Translations under genes and position numbers: made by a program | The notes under the pieces: generated by a model | Seen by the model: the letters and a program-made list of their open reading frames with translations, nothing else | Told to the model about the DNA's origin: nothing | Database searches by the model: none | DNA from: Cocos nucifera | Taxonomy: Eukaryota > Streptophyta > Magnoliopsida > Arecales > Arecaceae | Length of the DNA: 64,000 bases | Direction: 5' to 3' | Assembly (NCBI GenBank): GCA_006176705.1 | Contig: QRFJ01000755.1 | Span: 930,001-994,000, forward strand | Shown here: piece by piece, positions 10,870 through 23,253 of the stretch | How positions within the stretch are numbered: the first letter of the stretch is position 1 | Layout: each line of letters starts with the position of its first letter

Positions 10870-12658
10870 TAGATTGCATTGAGACATGATATGGATGTAT
10901 GTTTTAGAGTTGGCAATTTAACTCTAAGTCATCCTAAATATAAAGATCAAAGGGATGAATTATGTGGTAACCATATTTGTATAGGTTCTAAATATTATGA
11001 TTATGACTATTTGACCTATCCGGTCATGGGGTACCATTGCTAAATGGTCACATCGATTAGTATAAAAAGTGGTTCCTGTGCTATCGATTTAGGTTTGAAC
11101 TTGTGGGGTCACATACATTAGAGGTTCCTACTTGATCTGATGGCTGATGAAGAATTTCATTAGACTGAAACTCTATAGTCAAGAGTCCCACTAAACTGAG
11201 ACTCTACGATCAAGAATCCTACTACACTGAAACTCTGAGTCCTACTTATCTAAGACTCTATGATCGAGAGTTTCACTGATCTAGGACTGTGTGTTCATGA
11301 GTTCCACACATTTAGGATACTGGGGTTAAGAGTTCCATTAGTTTGGAACTCTTCAATCAAGAGTTTCATTTGGATGGAACTCTATTGCCCAGACATCCAC
11401 TGAATTAGAACTCTATATTTATGAGAGACTTAATTAGTGATTTGATTACTAATTAACATAATTTGATTTAGCAATGAGTTTTAGATCAAGTCTAATTGAA
11501 TTGGATTCAATCAAATTTGATCCAATTAGGTTATGTAATGACCTAATCATTGAGGATAGGTTTGATCCCTGATTTGGTCAAGGTTAGGCTTAATCAATTC
11601 TTGATATAATTAGGAATTAATTAAGCCTAATTAAGCCTAAATGAGTTGGATTTAATCTGATCTAATTGGGCCTAGCCAAATTAGTTTGGATTGGATTCAA
11701 TTGGATAAGATTGGTTTAAGACTAGTTTGACTAGTCTTCCCATGCGCCACCTCATCTTATCTTGCACCCATTTAATTTCTACGAGAAAGTGTTTCTCCTG
11801 AAATAATTCCCATGCACAAGGGGGTGCATTCCCACCTTTCTCATGCCTCTTTGGATAAGGATTAGTTGGTTGCTATTTGAATTCAAATGGAGTTTGATTC
11901 AAATGTGCAACCACTTGTTCTTATCACTCCACTCGATTTTGGCACAAATAAAAAGAGAGGATTTTCTGAGGCATGTGCACATCAGAAAGAGTAGTCCCCC
12001 TTCTTCATGAGAGTCCTCTTCTACATGAGAAAATTCAAAAAAAAAAAAAAAGTAACTCAAGAGAAAAGAAAATAGAGAGGGCGTAGGGTTTGGTGAGTGC
12101 ATATCCTAAGGTTTTGGCCTAGGATTTGGGGAGTGTTTCTATAAGCTACGAGTGTCGTAAAATCATAAAAAATTTAGGAGAGCCTTCTCTACCTCTCTCC
12201 TATCTCTGCTAGTGATTTGGAGCATCGAAAGAGCCTATGGAGGAAGATCGAAGGAGTTTGATCAAGATCAATTGTCGAAGCTTCTGGCATCAAGCTAGCA
12301 CTCAGAAGGAGCCGATCGAGATCAGGACCTCGTGTGGACCATCCATAGAGGCCAAATGACTTGTGTGGCTATATCACGATGAGAGGATCTCCCTGACGGT
12401 GATTCAGTTGTGGAGTTCAGCTACCCGCACAAGGTATTGTATTCTAAACACAAGTAGTAGTAGTAAAATTATTTTGCTACATACAAATTAGTTTCAGATT
12501 TTAAATGCATGTACATCACATTTAGATCCTTGTTATTGGGTTTTTAATTATATGATCATTAGCTTTTGAAATTAATTAGATTAATTTTAAATTTTTGCTA
12601 CATTAATTTTTGAAAAAATTTTGAAAATAAAGCTAGAAATCTTGCAAATATTCCATCA
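10870..12658 (+). repeat. LTR piece of copia family C, plus strand, lacking its first ~0.7 kb
   Basis: Aligns with the LTR at 53437-61178 from about 54095 onward once the CACTA insertion there is removed. It ends GCAAATATTCCATCA, like the CACAGATTCCATCA end at 61178. No primer site follows, so it is a 3' LTR or a solo LTR. Its missing start probably lies left of the window, beyond the minus-strand LTR that split it. It offers an uninterrupted version of the CACTA target region at about 11744-11760. Confidence 0.78.
11160..11445 (+). repeat. ~31-bp minisatellite inside family-C LTR
   Basis: Repeats of the theme ACTCTATGGTCAAGAGTCCC, each followed by a CACTNGACTGAA-like spacer. The words GAGTCCCA and TGGGACTC alternate, so each unit can pair on itself. 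The matching array in the LTR at 53437 is 54385-54690. Confidence 0.7.
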
Positions 12659-12862
12659 AGACCTTCCTAACACGTTCTTCCAAGCCATCCATCCTTTCTT
12701 CTTCTAGGATCCCTACTCTTGTATTCAAATTCTAGATGGAACTACCTATGGTATTTAACCTCTCAGTAATGTTCTTAAAGGCTATGGCAAAATCAAAATT
12801 CATTCTGTGACTTGACTCTAGATTTTTTGGATGATATCTAGCTCCGAACCTAGTAGACATAT
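12659..12862 (-). pseudogene. N-terminal stub of a gag-like gene
   Basis: On the minus strand an ATG at 12862 opens MSTRFGARYHPKNLESS, followed by NFDFAIAFKNITERLNTIG, one stop, then a heptad-like VGILEEERMDGLEERVRKV. It sits downstream of a primer-binding site and leader on the same strand, where gag is expected. It is cut after about 67 codons by the family-C LTR that ends at 12658. I do not recognise the exact family; a gypsy-type gag is the likeliest reading. Confidence 0.45.
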
Positions 12863-14148
12863 AGTACAATCGACTCGAGGGATCTTTTAGATCTAAAAGC
12901 TCAAATAATTATGAATCAATCAAAGCACAAATAAAGCAACATTTGAATCCTTAGGCTGGCCAGGTAAAAGATGGAATTATGGGAGGCTCCTCTCGCTCTT
13001 GCTAGATTTTAATTAAGTAACTACAATTTGCTTAGGCATTTGTCGTGTACCTTTAGCCTTAGACACTAGCTTATGAAATCAACTGCAAACCAAACTTGCA
13101 CTAGGACTCATTGTAGCAACTAAACTTGACTTGTTTTGACCCTATTCTTTTAATGTCTAATTGATTTTTAGTTTTTGGCTTGGGTTAATGCACATGAGGT
13201 TGATGATTTTTGGGCCAAGAAAAGGTGCTAAAATCCTTCCCTTATCTTATGATGGGAGTGCCCTTAGGATAATTTAAAGATGCAAACTAGATGCAAACAC
13301 TAATTCAAAGTGAAATAAAATGGTACCAATTAAGTTGACAAATTAGAAAATGAAACTAAGTTACTGACATTACGAACTACAAATGAAATAAACAGTGTCA
13401 ACTAAGTTAAAAGAAACTGAAACTAAATTACTAAAAATATGAAGTTCAAACAAATATAAAAATTATTCTTAAGCGCAGAAAATTTTAGACTTTCAGAAGT
13501 TCTATTTTGGATCGTAGAACCCTTTGGTTGAAGTTCTACTATAGGGTTCTCAAAGGATAGTTTTCATAGTTTTCAAAGCATAATTAAATTTTTTATCAAG
13601 TTAGGATTCCAGAAAACTAGATCTTGTAGTTTTGGGATGTTTTAATAGGTGTGAAACTCTATTTTTCCATAGGTTGCCCAGAACAAGACATGTCATAGAA
13701 TTTAGTGCACTAACCTTCAACTAATAAACAAATCTAGCACCAATCCCAGATATGTTTTCTAGATTTTCATTCATAGAAATCTTCATTATCAAATCTAGTT
13801 TTCAAATCATCAAATTTCATAAATTTCTAATTCTCCTGTAGATGGGAAAGTTTATTTCTTCCAAGGATGCACAAATAGTTTTCTAAATAGTTTTTAGATG
13901 CAGAAATCAGGATATGTAAGATTTTTTAGAAGGGTCTTTGAGGATCAAATGGTTTTAGATTTCTATGAAATTTAAAACCCCACTTAACAATAAAGTCTAA
14001 AACCTACACAAAAAAAATTTGAAAATTTTTTGAGGTCTCTGAAAATAGGAATCATAGTTTATCTAAGGACTGCATACGAAACCAGTTTTCAGGGTTTTGA
14101 TGCAAAAAACTAAAACTATCTAAATGCAAAACTCTAGCCCTAACCAAA

Positions 14149-14164
14149 CCATACTCTGATACTA
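14149..14164 (-). other. Primer-binding site (initiator Met tRNA type) of element G
   Basis: On the minus strand this reads TAGTATCAGAGTATGG, two mismatches from the common plant site TGGTATCAGAGCATGG. It lies six bases from an LTR end in CCCACA, the right place for minus-strand priming. Confidence 0.65.
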
Positions 14165-14170
14165 AACTAA

Positions 14171-15790
14171 TGTGGGATGATTTAGATCTAGAAGAAGCAA
14201 GCATTTGAATTTATTAATAATTAATATATAGCCAGCAAACCAAAAGACTAAGAAGATGATTATGCTAAAATCGAAAAAAGACCATTGATATGCATGCATG
14301 ATGAATAGCCCCTAGATCTAGATTCGTAGTGTAGACGACTGAGCAACTATCTATGATTAGGGCATCATATCATAATTCAAAAAAATTAGATTTAATTAAT
14401 AAAGAAGCATAGGATTAACTCTTAACAATAACAATCTACTCAGATATTTATTCAGAAGCAAGGGATCTTACAAATACATCGATGAAGTTTCTTGGATGAG
14501 GGAGGAATCAAAACATGCCGAGGTTGTTTGTAAGTTCTTCCGTTGTCCACAATTATGAAGATTCAATCCAAGAATACAAAGAATTATCTGCATCAATAGA
14601 AACATATAAGCAATCATGAAGGAAAGCGAAGATTTGGAAGATTAGGTAATTGAGGTGCTGAAATTAGATCTTGAGGATGGAGGGATTGTCGAGGGTTCTT
14701 CATTTTTCAACCTTCAAAACTTGAGAGCACATTTAGAAGAGAAATAGGAGAGAGGAAGATGGAAGGGGGAAAAGAGAAAGAAGAGAGGGAGAGGAGAAAG
14801 GAGATTAGTAGATGGAGAGGGGAAGAGAAGAGAGCACGTAGAGAAGAAAACACAGAATTTTTTTATTTCTCAATCAATCTATCGACTATAAGATTCTTTA
14901 TCTTCCCTTCTAAAAGAAAAAAAACTAACAACCCAAATAGAAGGTAGGTGTGATTCCTCTCGATAAGGATGGCATTCAAATTTTATGCATGGAGATGGGA
15001 TTTGTTGAGCATGGAGAAGGGATGTGTCAATCCTAAGGTTGTTCAATTTTGCCGTGAAGATCTTCGGTTCCTATATGCGCATGAAGAAGTCAACATCTGG
15101 GCATGAGGCATTTGCTTTTCAAATGGCTATCGAGAAGATCTTATCTGAGCATGCATCCAAGTGACTGAAAACTTCTGTAAATGGATGACTTGAACTCCTT
15201 CAATTGGTTGACTTGAACTGGACATGAAACTCCTCAAATAATTGACTCTAACTTAATTATCAATCAAATCCAATTTTAAAGGACTCAATTTATTATAGGA
15301 CTTGAAAATAAAAATTATAGGAAAATAGAAGGCTCTATCAACAATCAAGCTATAATGAATCACGATGACTGGTGTCCACATCAAGTTGCTTATAAATAGA
15401 AACTCATGATATTCAATTAATGATGATATTAGATTCTCCTTCAATAATGATCTTACTATAATGTAATCCGATCATCTTATAATGTATCATTTTGCTTCTT
15501 AAGTGGCATTTGGTGACCCAAGTGTGATTAATATAGAGATCTTAGATCACTGGTGATACTCATCCTATAGTAATTTGATCCCTAATGATCTCATATCATC
15601 TTATTTAATATGCTATGTTCTAGTGATGAAAGATCCATGAGTATTCTTAATTAACCTATTTGATATGCCATGAGAATCCAAGATCATTGATAATATAATA
15701 CCAAATTCTATAAATTTTGCAACTATTAAACATAATTCTCAAATAAATTATAAGAAACACATATGAACATAAATTAAATGTATTTGCCTT
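14171..15790 (-). repeat. 5' LTR of element G (minus strand), far border approximate
   Basis: In plus-strand reading it starts TGTGGGATGATTTAG next to the primer site. The distal border is uncertain; I set it near 15790 because similarity to the piece at 16340-16455 plus 30548-30770 ends there. It contains a purine-rich GAGAGG tract (14755-14850) and no gene. Confidence 0.5.
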
Positions 15791-16455
15791 TTAATTTTGA
15801 CAATAATTATTTGGTGTCACATAGAAGTGTTTGTGGGAGCCATCCAAGTGAAAACATAAGTGTAACCATGTGGATGCCAAGGAACTACACTGGCTTGGGT
15901 TGTCACATATTAGTCTTCCAAACCGGTGAGGGGCTACATAGGCATTCATTTGTAAGCATCTCATTTGGATACTTGGTGCAAATGAAGGATTTGCATAGGT
16001 TTTTAGGGGTGCATGTATTGGAAAGGGAATGGAAAGGTATAGCAAGTTGCAGATTTGGAATGTAGGAATTGGAAATTCATTGTAGCCTCTGCTTTTTGTC
16101 ATCATTCAACCTTTACATGGCAATGCATGTGATATATTTAATATGGAGAGCATTTTATAGATGGCTATGATCACATCAACCAACATAGAAACTAATTGAT
16201 TTGAACATAGTGCACCAGAGCCCTTGGTTGCATTAATAGAATGTCTCTATAATGAAATATAAGCAAATCATTCAATATAATCACAACCTTTATGTTGGAG
16301 TAAGTATTTTTTCCTATTAGGTTCTTTCTTTGATTGGACTATCTTTTGTTTGTGTATCATTTTGTCTCTTAATGATGTTTAATATCCCAAATGGCATCAC
16401 AAGTGTGATCTTAGTTTGCTGGCGCTCGTCATCCTAGAGTAATCTGATTCATGAT
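15791..16455. other. Unassigned interval and LTR fragment left of the Tat element
   Basis: No supported gene. Bases 16340-16455 resemble 15470-15590 and are continued across the Tat insertion by 30548-30977, so this end belongs to a disrupted minus-strand LTR (element H). I see nothing diagnostic in 15791-16340. Confidence 0.45.
16451..16455 (+). repeat. Target-site duplication ATGAT (left)
   Basis: ATGAT immediately before the 5' LTR, repeated exactly at 30543-30547 after the 3' LTR. Confidence 0.9.
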
Positions 16456-17158
16456 TGTCGGGTTCATAAATTTGGCCAGCCTGATTTGGCATCTGATCGA
16501 TGAAAGATAATCAGCTTCACTGATTAAAGGATGACACGTTTGACTAAACGATCATGACAAATTTTCGTCTTATGACAAATGACTATAAGCCGGTCAAACC
16601 ATTCAAATGATCAATTATCAATCAACCAGTGGACTGATGATCATTTTCCTTCAACCAAACATCAATTATCTTACCGACTGTCGACTATCAACCGACCATT
16701 GATTCGCTGACTCCTGTCCAAACCGAACGGCTCCATCGACTGAATGGAATACTAATTAACTACCAACATATGATCGGTGTAACCAACATATAATCGATGT
16801 AATCGACATATGATCAGCAAGAGCTATATTTTTTATGGAGAACATGCATAACAGCTCCTCTATAGTCAATTAGTAAGCATTAACTACTTCCTTGATGTCA
16901 GAATAAATGGGACCCCACAACTCCCAATCATTACAAATGGTTACTACTATGCTCACCTATAAAAGGGAAGTAACCCAAGTATTTTGGTGAGGAAAATTCT
17001 AGGCTAAAACTCTACCTAATTCTATTTGATCCTATTTACCAATCCTCTACTGACTTAGGTATCAGAGGGTCCCCATCGAAAAATATTTTAGTCAATATGG
17101 ACTTCTTTTTCAGGTGATCTCCTCCAGCGATAGGTGCATCAAAGGATTGGCTGCAACA
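16456..17158 (+). repeat. 5' LTR of Tat element
   Basis: Starts TGTCGGGTTCATAAATTTGG and ends GGATTGGCTGCAACA. The repeated theme CATATGATCGGTGTAACC near 16765-16815 also appears in the 3' LTR. The R-U5-like stretch with GAGGGTCCCCATCGAAAAAT resembles other Tat LTRs. Confidence 0.9.
16958..16965 (+). promoter_or_regulatory. TATA box of Tat 5' LTR
   Basis: TATAAAAG in CACCTATAAAAGGGAAGTAA; identical in the 3' LTR at 30342-30349 despite the divergence around it. Confidence 0.7.
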
Positions 17159-17292
17159 AGTCGGCACGCTAGGAAGGGGGGTAAAAGGAAACAAATTATT
17201 CTGAAAAGATGTCGAAAACATGAGTTCGGCACTCCACCAACTCTATCAGGCAATCTTCATGTGGGAGAGATCACCTTCCACCTCTACCTCCA

Positions 17293-18860
17293 ATGGCAGA
17301 GCCCAGTATTCCGCATCCAATTATTCCGATGGATGCTCAAACCCAACAACTCGCTGCATTGATGCAGCAAATGAAGATTTTAATAACCGTAATCGATGGC
17401 AGAACAACCACCGGCACAAGCAGTGCCATCAAGGCACAGTCGCCACTCCCCATGGTGATCTCTATCTCCTTCACCAGAATGGCAATCAATTTGATGTTCT
17501 CGTCATTCTGAAGCATCACCAGCATGGCACTCACACCATGCCACTCACCACTCTTGACGATCTACCTCCCTTTCCCTCCGACATAACATTCATAAGAGAA
17601 AGAGGCCACATCCACCATCAACTTCTTCATCTTTGATTTCTTTGGGAGACTCTACCCCAAGCCTCTCACAACTACAGCGACTCAATGACCATGAATGCAA
17701 GTTCAAGAAGATCGACTACCAACTCACCCAACTAAAGATAAGTAATCGGGGGGGTCCCAGCGACCTCAGCATCCATACAGCCCTCCCATTTTCTCGATAA
17801 ATTATGGATGAACCAATCCCGAGTCGATTCAAAATACCACAAGTGAAGCCATATGATGGCTTCATAGATCCAGTTGATCATCCAAAGAGTTACAAAACTC
17901 TCATGATGATCCAAAGAGCTTCTAACGCCCTTCTATGCAAAGGCTTCCCGGCAGCTCTTTAGAAAGCTTTTCAAGCCTGGTATTCTGAGCTGCAACCAGG
18001 AAGCATTCATTCTTTTGAGCATCTAGAAGATTCGTTCGCAATCCACTTCAGCACCAGCCGAAGGATGCTACGAATGTCCGATAGTCTCTTCTCCGTTAGA
18101 CAAAATGAAGGAGAGACGCTATGAGACTTTATGGTGCATTTCAATGCTGCCACACTTGAGGTCAAAGACCTTAATGAAGACATAGCTATTTCGACCATGA
18201 AGAGAGGTCTGAGAGGATCAAGATTCATCTACTCGCTAGATAAGAATTACCCTCGGATCTATGCTGGACTTCTAGAGCATGCATTTAAGCATATCCGCGT
18301 AGATGAAGCCTCTGACAGGCGCCAAGCAGAAGGCAAAAGTTAGAAAAAGAAACAAAAAAAAAGGAGAGCTTCTACTGAATCAAGTCAGCAATCGACTGAT
18401 AAAAGAGCTTCGCCATTTCGATGGAGTCCAAGGCTGAATAGATTTAGCACAAAATTCAACTCCTACACTCTATTGACTGCTCCTCGTGCATAAATTTTGA
18501 TAGAAATTGAAGGAGTAGAATATATCCGACACCTTCGATCGATGAAAGCACCACCCAGGAGCTGCGATTGAAAAAAATACTATCAATTTCATTATGATCA
18601 TGGTCATGACTTCTAACAGTGCATTCAGCTTAGGGACGAGATCGAGGACTGATACGTCAAGGATTCCTAGGCAAATATCGATGCGATTCTCCAGCTCTGA
18701 CTCCAACTGATCAACAACCTCAACATCAATTAGAAGAATCGAATGGCAATCGATCGATGATGGGAGTCATTAACATGATTTCTAGGTGGTCAAGAGACCA
18801 GGGGCAACATCCGAAGAAGAATCGACTAAGTAGCATCATGAAGATAACGTAATTTTTTTT
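17293..18860 (+). pseudogene. gag: Tat gag (capsid and zinc-binding tail), broken
   Basis: The capsid-forming protein of the element. The likely start is the ATG at 17293 (MAEPSIPHPIIPMDAQTQQL, then LAALMQQM). The Retrotrans_gag core is read at about 17805-18343: IPQVKPYDGFIDPVDHPKSY, ALLCKGFPAAL, WYSELQPGSIHSFEHLEDSF, IHFSTSRRMLRMSDSLFSVR and ISTMKRGLRGSRFIYSLDK. Two in-frame stops lie in the core, and a frame change precedes it. A degenerate Tat-type zinc motif (FHYDHGHDF, stop, QCIQLRDEIED) is at about 18590-18650. Confidence 0.85.
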
Positions 18861-19404
18861 TGGATGATGATGTATGAAAAATTCAAACTCCCCATAATGA
18901 TGCTATCATTGTATCGGCAATGATAGCAAATTATGATGTAAAAAAAATTCTTGTAGATAATGAAAGTTTGATCGATATTTTATTTTACTTGACTCTTTTT
19001 TGAATGCGACTAACGACTGATCAACTTTGGAAAATCTCGACACCATTAGTTGATTTTATTGGAGATGTTATCAACATGGAAGGAGAAATTACTCTCCTCC
19101 TTACTGTAGGGACCGAGCTACGACAAGTATCATCCTCACTACTTTTATGGTCGTTTGGGTACCCTCAACTTATAATGCTATACTCGGACGACCCACAATC
19201 AATGAACTAAGAGCAATGGTGTCGACCTTCCATTTGCTTGTTCGATTCCCTACCCAACAAGGAACCGACAAAATGCATGAAGATCAGCAACTAGCACGAT
19301 GTTGTTTCATGATTTCCATTGAGGGAAAAAAGCCCGAAGATCTCCTAACGATTGATAAACTCAATCAGAGGAAACATGAAGAAAGGGGTGAACCAACTGA
19401 ATAA
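18861..19404 (+). pseudogene. pol: Tat aspartic protease, broken
   Basis: The retropepsin-like part follows gag. The active-site region reads KKILVDNESLIDILFY, where Tat elements usually have VDNGSSADILF; the flap-side Gly has become Glu, a G-to-A change. The C-terminal hallmark YNAILGRPTINELRAMVSTF (about 19165-19225) is in a different frame from the active site, so a frameshift lies between. Stops are present in both frames. Confidence 0.8.
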
Positions 19405-19429
19405 TTAATACCGATCCCCTTATAAGAAA

Positions 19430-20390
19430 TAGATCCCATAAAGACCGTTTCAATCGGATCTCGACTGTCTAGTCAAGAATGAAGTCAAATAATAGATCTG
19501 CTAAGGGCGAACACCGACATATTTTTCTGATCAGCAACCAACATGCCAGGCATTCCACCAGAAATCATAACTCACTGACTGAATATCGATCCAAAAGTTA
19601 AGCTGATGAGGTAGAAGAAAAGGCCATTTGCTCCTAAAAGATAGAGGGCTATCGATGAAGAGGTAGATAAACTCCTTGCTGCCAACTTCATCAAGAAAAC
19701 ACATTATCCCGATTGACTTGCTAATGTTGTAATAGTGAAAAAAGCCAATGAAAAATGATGAATCTACATTGACTATACTGACCTAAATGAAGCTTGTCCA
19801 AAAGATAGCTTTTCTTTACCAAAGATCGATTAGTTAGTTGATGCAATATCGGGACACCAACTCTTGATCTTTATGGATGCCTTCACAAGATAAAATCAGA
19901 TTCGAATGGTGCCAGAAAATAAAGAACACACAGCTTTTGTAACCGACAAAGGCATTTACTGCTACAAAGTAATGCCATTCGATTTGAAGAATGCTGGAGC
20001 AACCTATCAATGACTAGTCAACAAGGTATTCAAAGATCAAATCAGACGAAACATGAAAGTCTATGTCAATGACATGTTGGTGAAAAGTACCTTAGCCAGC
20101 GATAATGTTCGAGATTTAGAAGAGACTTTTGACACACTTCAATGGCATCGAATGAAATTAAATCTGACTAAGTGTGCTTTCAACGTAACTGCTAAAAAAT
20201 TTTTAGGATTTCTTGTATCACAATGTGGGATTGAAGCTAATCTAGAAAAAATAAAGGTCGTTATCGACATGAAGCACCCGACTTTCAAAAAAGAGATACA
20301 ATAGTTGAATGGTAGAATTGCTGGGCTCAGTCGATTCATTTCAAAGTTGGCTAAGAGATGTCTATCTTTTTTCAAGACTCTACGATAGAT
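19430..20390 (+). pseudogene. pol: Tat reverse transcriptase, one frame with many stops
   Basis: One continuous frame carries the polymerase: KKRPFAPKR, AIDEEVDKLLAANFIKKTHY, LANVVIVKKANEK, IYIDYTDLNEACPKDSFSLP, HQLLIFMDAFTR, TAFVTDKGIYCYKVMPFDLK, then the catalytic box and KFLGFLVSQCGIEANLEKI. The box is YVND instead of YVDD (Asp to Asn, G-to-A). About ten stops interrupt the frame, mostly where Gln, Arg or Trp is expected. The frame itself is hardly shifted, so decay was mainly by point mutation. Confidence 0.9.
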
Positions 20391-20935
20391 GAAAGACTTT
20401 TCATGATCGAATGAATGCCGACAGTCCTTAAAAAATATTTGATGTCCCCACCACTGCTTGCAAAATCTAAAGTGGGAGAAATATTGTATCTCTACATCGC
20501 TATGTTGGTAGAAGCAGTAAGTTCGGTCCTTGTCTAAGAAGAAGAAAACCAAATTCAATGATCGATTTACTATTCCAGCAAAGTGCTTCATAATGCTGAA
20601 ATTCGATATTCGATGGCAGAAAAGTTGATCTATATCTTGATCATCTCATCGCAATGACTCCGACCATACTTCCAAGCCCATTCAGTCATAGTACTAATCG
20701 ATCAATCGCTGAAGGCAATCCTACATCGATCGGATACTTCGGATAGGATGGCAAAATGGGCGATCAAACTCAGTGAATTTGACATTCAATATCGCCCACG
20801 ACTATCAATGAAGGCACAGATGTTAGCAGATTTTATCGTCGAATGTACCGCAATCAATGACAAGCCAAAACAAGAAGCTGATGATAAATCAAAAATAAAG
20901 AAAGGATTTGAGACCGACTATGACTCGACATAGAC
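20391..20935 (+). pseudogene. pol: Tat RNase H (first copy), degraded
   Basis: Follows the reverse transcriptase in gypsy order. Readable blocks: YYSSKVLHNAEIRYSMAEKL, LRPYFQAHSVIVLIDQSLK, then DRMAKWAIKLSEFDIQYRPR and MKAQMLADFIVE. The N-terminal part has frameshifts and stops. The WAIKLSEFDIQY phrase is typical of the end of this domain in Tat elements. Confidence 0.8.
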
Positions 20936-21350
20936 ACCTCAAGTAGATGGAGCATCTAAAGTCCAAGAAAGTAGAGCCAGTCTCATCCTCACCAATTCCA
21001 AAGAAACTATTGCTGAATATGTCCTTTAGTTTAGCTTTAAAACTTTAAATAATCAAGCCGAATATAAAGCATTGCTAGCTGGATTGAAAATCACCAAAGA
21101 GCTCAATGCGAACAATCTGAAGGTATTTATTGACTCACAACTAATAGCCAAATGTGTCAAAGATGAATATGAAGCTCGAGACCCAACCATGGCAAAATAC
21201 CTTTAGAAAACTAAGGATCTCATGTCGACATTCGGACATTTTGAGATCTCTTACATTCCAAGAATGGAAAATGCTCGAGCTAATGCACTTTCTCAACTCG
21301 TGATGACATCTTTCGATCTACTTGACCGAATGTTCATCGAATATCTTGAA
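20936..21350 (+). pseudogene. pol: Tat second (archaeal-type) RNase H
   Basis: An additional RNase H is a known hallmark of the Tat group. Catalytic Asp in VDGASKVQESRA, Glu in NNQAEYKALLAGLK and Asp in KVFIDSQLIAKC are kept. The last expected acidic residue, in the motif usually written NxxADALSRL, reads ENARANALSQL: Asp has become Asn, again G-to-A. Two stops lie in the frame. Confidence 0.82.
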
Positions 21351-21479
21351 TAATGGAGTATCGACAAAGTCAACGAGATGCTATAAATAAATAATGAGCC
21401 AAGTTGGATGGATCTGATCATCTAATATCTTACCGATAGAACTTTTTTCGATGATCCTTCAAAAGCAAAACAACTCAGA

Positions 21480-22625
21480 TGGACCGCTTCACAATACATT
21501 TTGATGGAAGGACATCTTTACAAGAGGTCATTTTTGCTTCCACTGCTCAAATGTTTGGGGCTGATCGATGCTGACTATGCCCTTCGAGAAGTCCACAAAG
21601 AAATTTATGGAGGGCAAGTCTTTGGCCTACAAGATTCTGCGATAAGGATATTATCGACTAACTATGAAGAAAGATGCAGCCGATCTTGTCCGAAGGTGCG
21701 ACCCACGTCAGAAATATGCCAACATCCAACATCAACAAGCAAACCAACTGACATCAATCATTGCATCGTGATCATTTGTACAATGGAGAATGGACATCCT
21801 TGGCCCTTCCCTCTGGCATCTGGTTAAAGAAAGTTTTTGGTAGTTGCAGTGGATTACTTCACCAAATGGATAGAAGTCGAACCATTAGCACAAATCACCA
21901 AAGCAAAATGAAAGATTTTGTTCAGAAGTCGATCATATACCAATTCAGATTATTGCATACCAATATCACTGATAATTATCATCAATTTGATAATCAAAAC
22001 TTTAGAGATTTTTATGTGAAGTTTCACATCATGCACAAACTAACATCCATCGACCATCCTCATTCCAATGGTGAAGTAGAAGTTGTGAATGGGACGATTC
22101 TACATGGACTTATGACATGATTGAACGAAGCAAAAGGTCTTTAGATTGAAGAGTTATATTCAATCTTATGGGCATATCGGACAACCTCTCGCATTTTGAT
22201 GGGAGAATCACCATTTAATTTAGCATACGGAATCGAAGAAGTGATCCCAGTAGAAATCGGTCTACCATCCATGAGAGTCGAGCAGTATGCCAAACCAACC
22301 AACTCTGAAGCAAGAAAATCTGACTTAAATCTACTCCCTGAGGTTTGGCAAGAAGCTCAAATTTGAATGGCTACATACCGACAGAGAGTCGCCCAATATT
22401 ATAATACGAAGGTCAAGCCAAAGGTGTTTCTTTCTGGATATTTAGTCTTGAGGAAAGCAAAAGTTTCAAAATCTCTAGATCGAGAAAAACTATCTCCAAA
22501 CTAGGAAGGACCTTATAGAGTGATCGAAACTCTTCGTCTGAGCGCATACCAACTCGAAACTCTTGATGGGATGACTATTTTATGAATTTGAAATGCGAAC
22601 AATCTAAAGATGTATTATCAGTGAA
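21480..22625 (+). pseudogene. pol: Tat integrase
   Basis: The zinc-binding N-terminus is recognisable (LYKRSFLLPLLKCL, ALREVHKEIYGG). A 1-base frameshift lies at the first catalytic Asp (MDILGP runs into PFPLASG in another frame). AVDYFTKWIEVEPLAQITKA follows, the second Asp is in NITDNYHQFDN, and the Glu is in HPHSNGEVEVVNGTILHGL. The C-terminal part has LWAYRTTSR, GESPFNLAYGIEEVIPVEIG and EGPYRVIETLRLSAYQLETL. No chromodomain is seen, as expected for Tat. The end matches the homologous integrase end at about 42380 on the minus strand. Confidence 0.87.
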
Positions 22626-23253
22626 GTTGTCCAAGTCTTTTGATGAAATAAAATGATTGAAATTTGACTTTTCTATAAATCTAACTAAGCAGCGGTGTCT
22701 GACCAATGACATATCATCCAAAGCCAACCTATTTGTCGGTCGATGAATGACAATCCTATAACTTACCTATTTAAAGTTGAAAGGATCACTCTTACTGACT
22801 TATAATTGGATGACTTGACGATATGCCAATTTAGCTATGACTAAATGAAAAATTATGCCAACTCAACCAAAGTTGAGTAAAACCTTACGCCCACTTGATG
22901 GGAACCATGCCGACTTGACTTTGATCAGTCGAAGAATATTCGGCTTGCCACCATTTATCAAATAAAAAAAGAATTTTGTGCCTAAAGTCCAATCAATTAA
23001 TATTCGGTTAGATGGCATGCTTATCGACTATCTAATCTGACATTCGATGAGCAAATTATAAAGAAGAGAAGTCATTGGTACTTAGAAAAATTTTCAAACA
23101 TTTAGAAAAGTTTCAACACCCCACATAGAAAGGAAGAAGAGCAACAATACTTAAAAAAATTCTATCCATTTCATTCATATGAAAGTATTTACAAAAATTG
23201 GCCGAAGCCGAATTACAACAGAGAACAAAAAGAAAAAGATACATGAGAACCAA
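22626..23253. other. Non-coding stretch between integrase and antisense gene
   Basis: I see no gene. It lies between two convergent coding remnants (integrase on plus, antisense gene on minus). Confidence 0.5.

Larger units (their letters stand above)
12659..15790 (-). mobile_element. Minus-strand LTR element remnant (element G)
   Basis: On the minus strand the order is LTR (15790 to 14171), primer-binding site (14164-14149), leader (to 12863) and a gag stub that is truncated at 12658. The rest of the element is missing here. The interval 12863-14148 is leader without a recognisable gene. Confidence 0.6.

Noticed and set aside
15778..16105. Overlapping ~100-codon frames on both strands
   Set aside because: No motif on either strand, no plausible gene context; likely chance frames next to LTR remnants.
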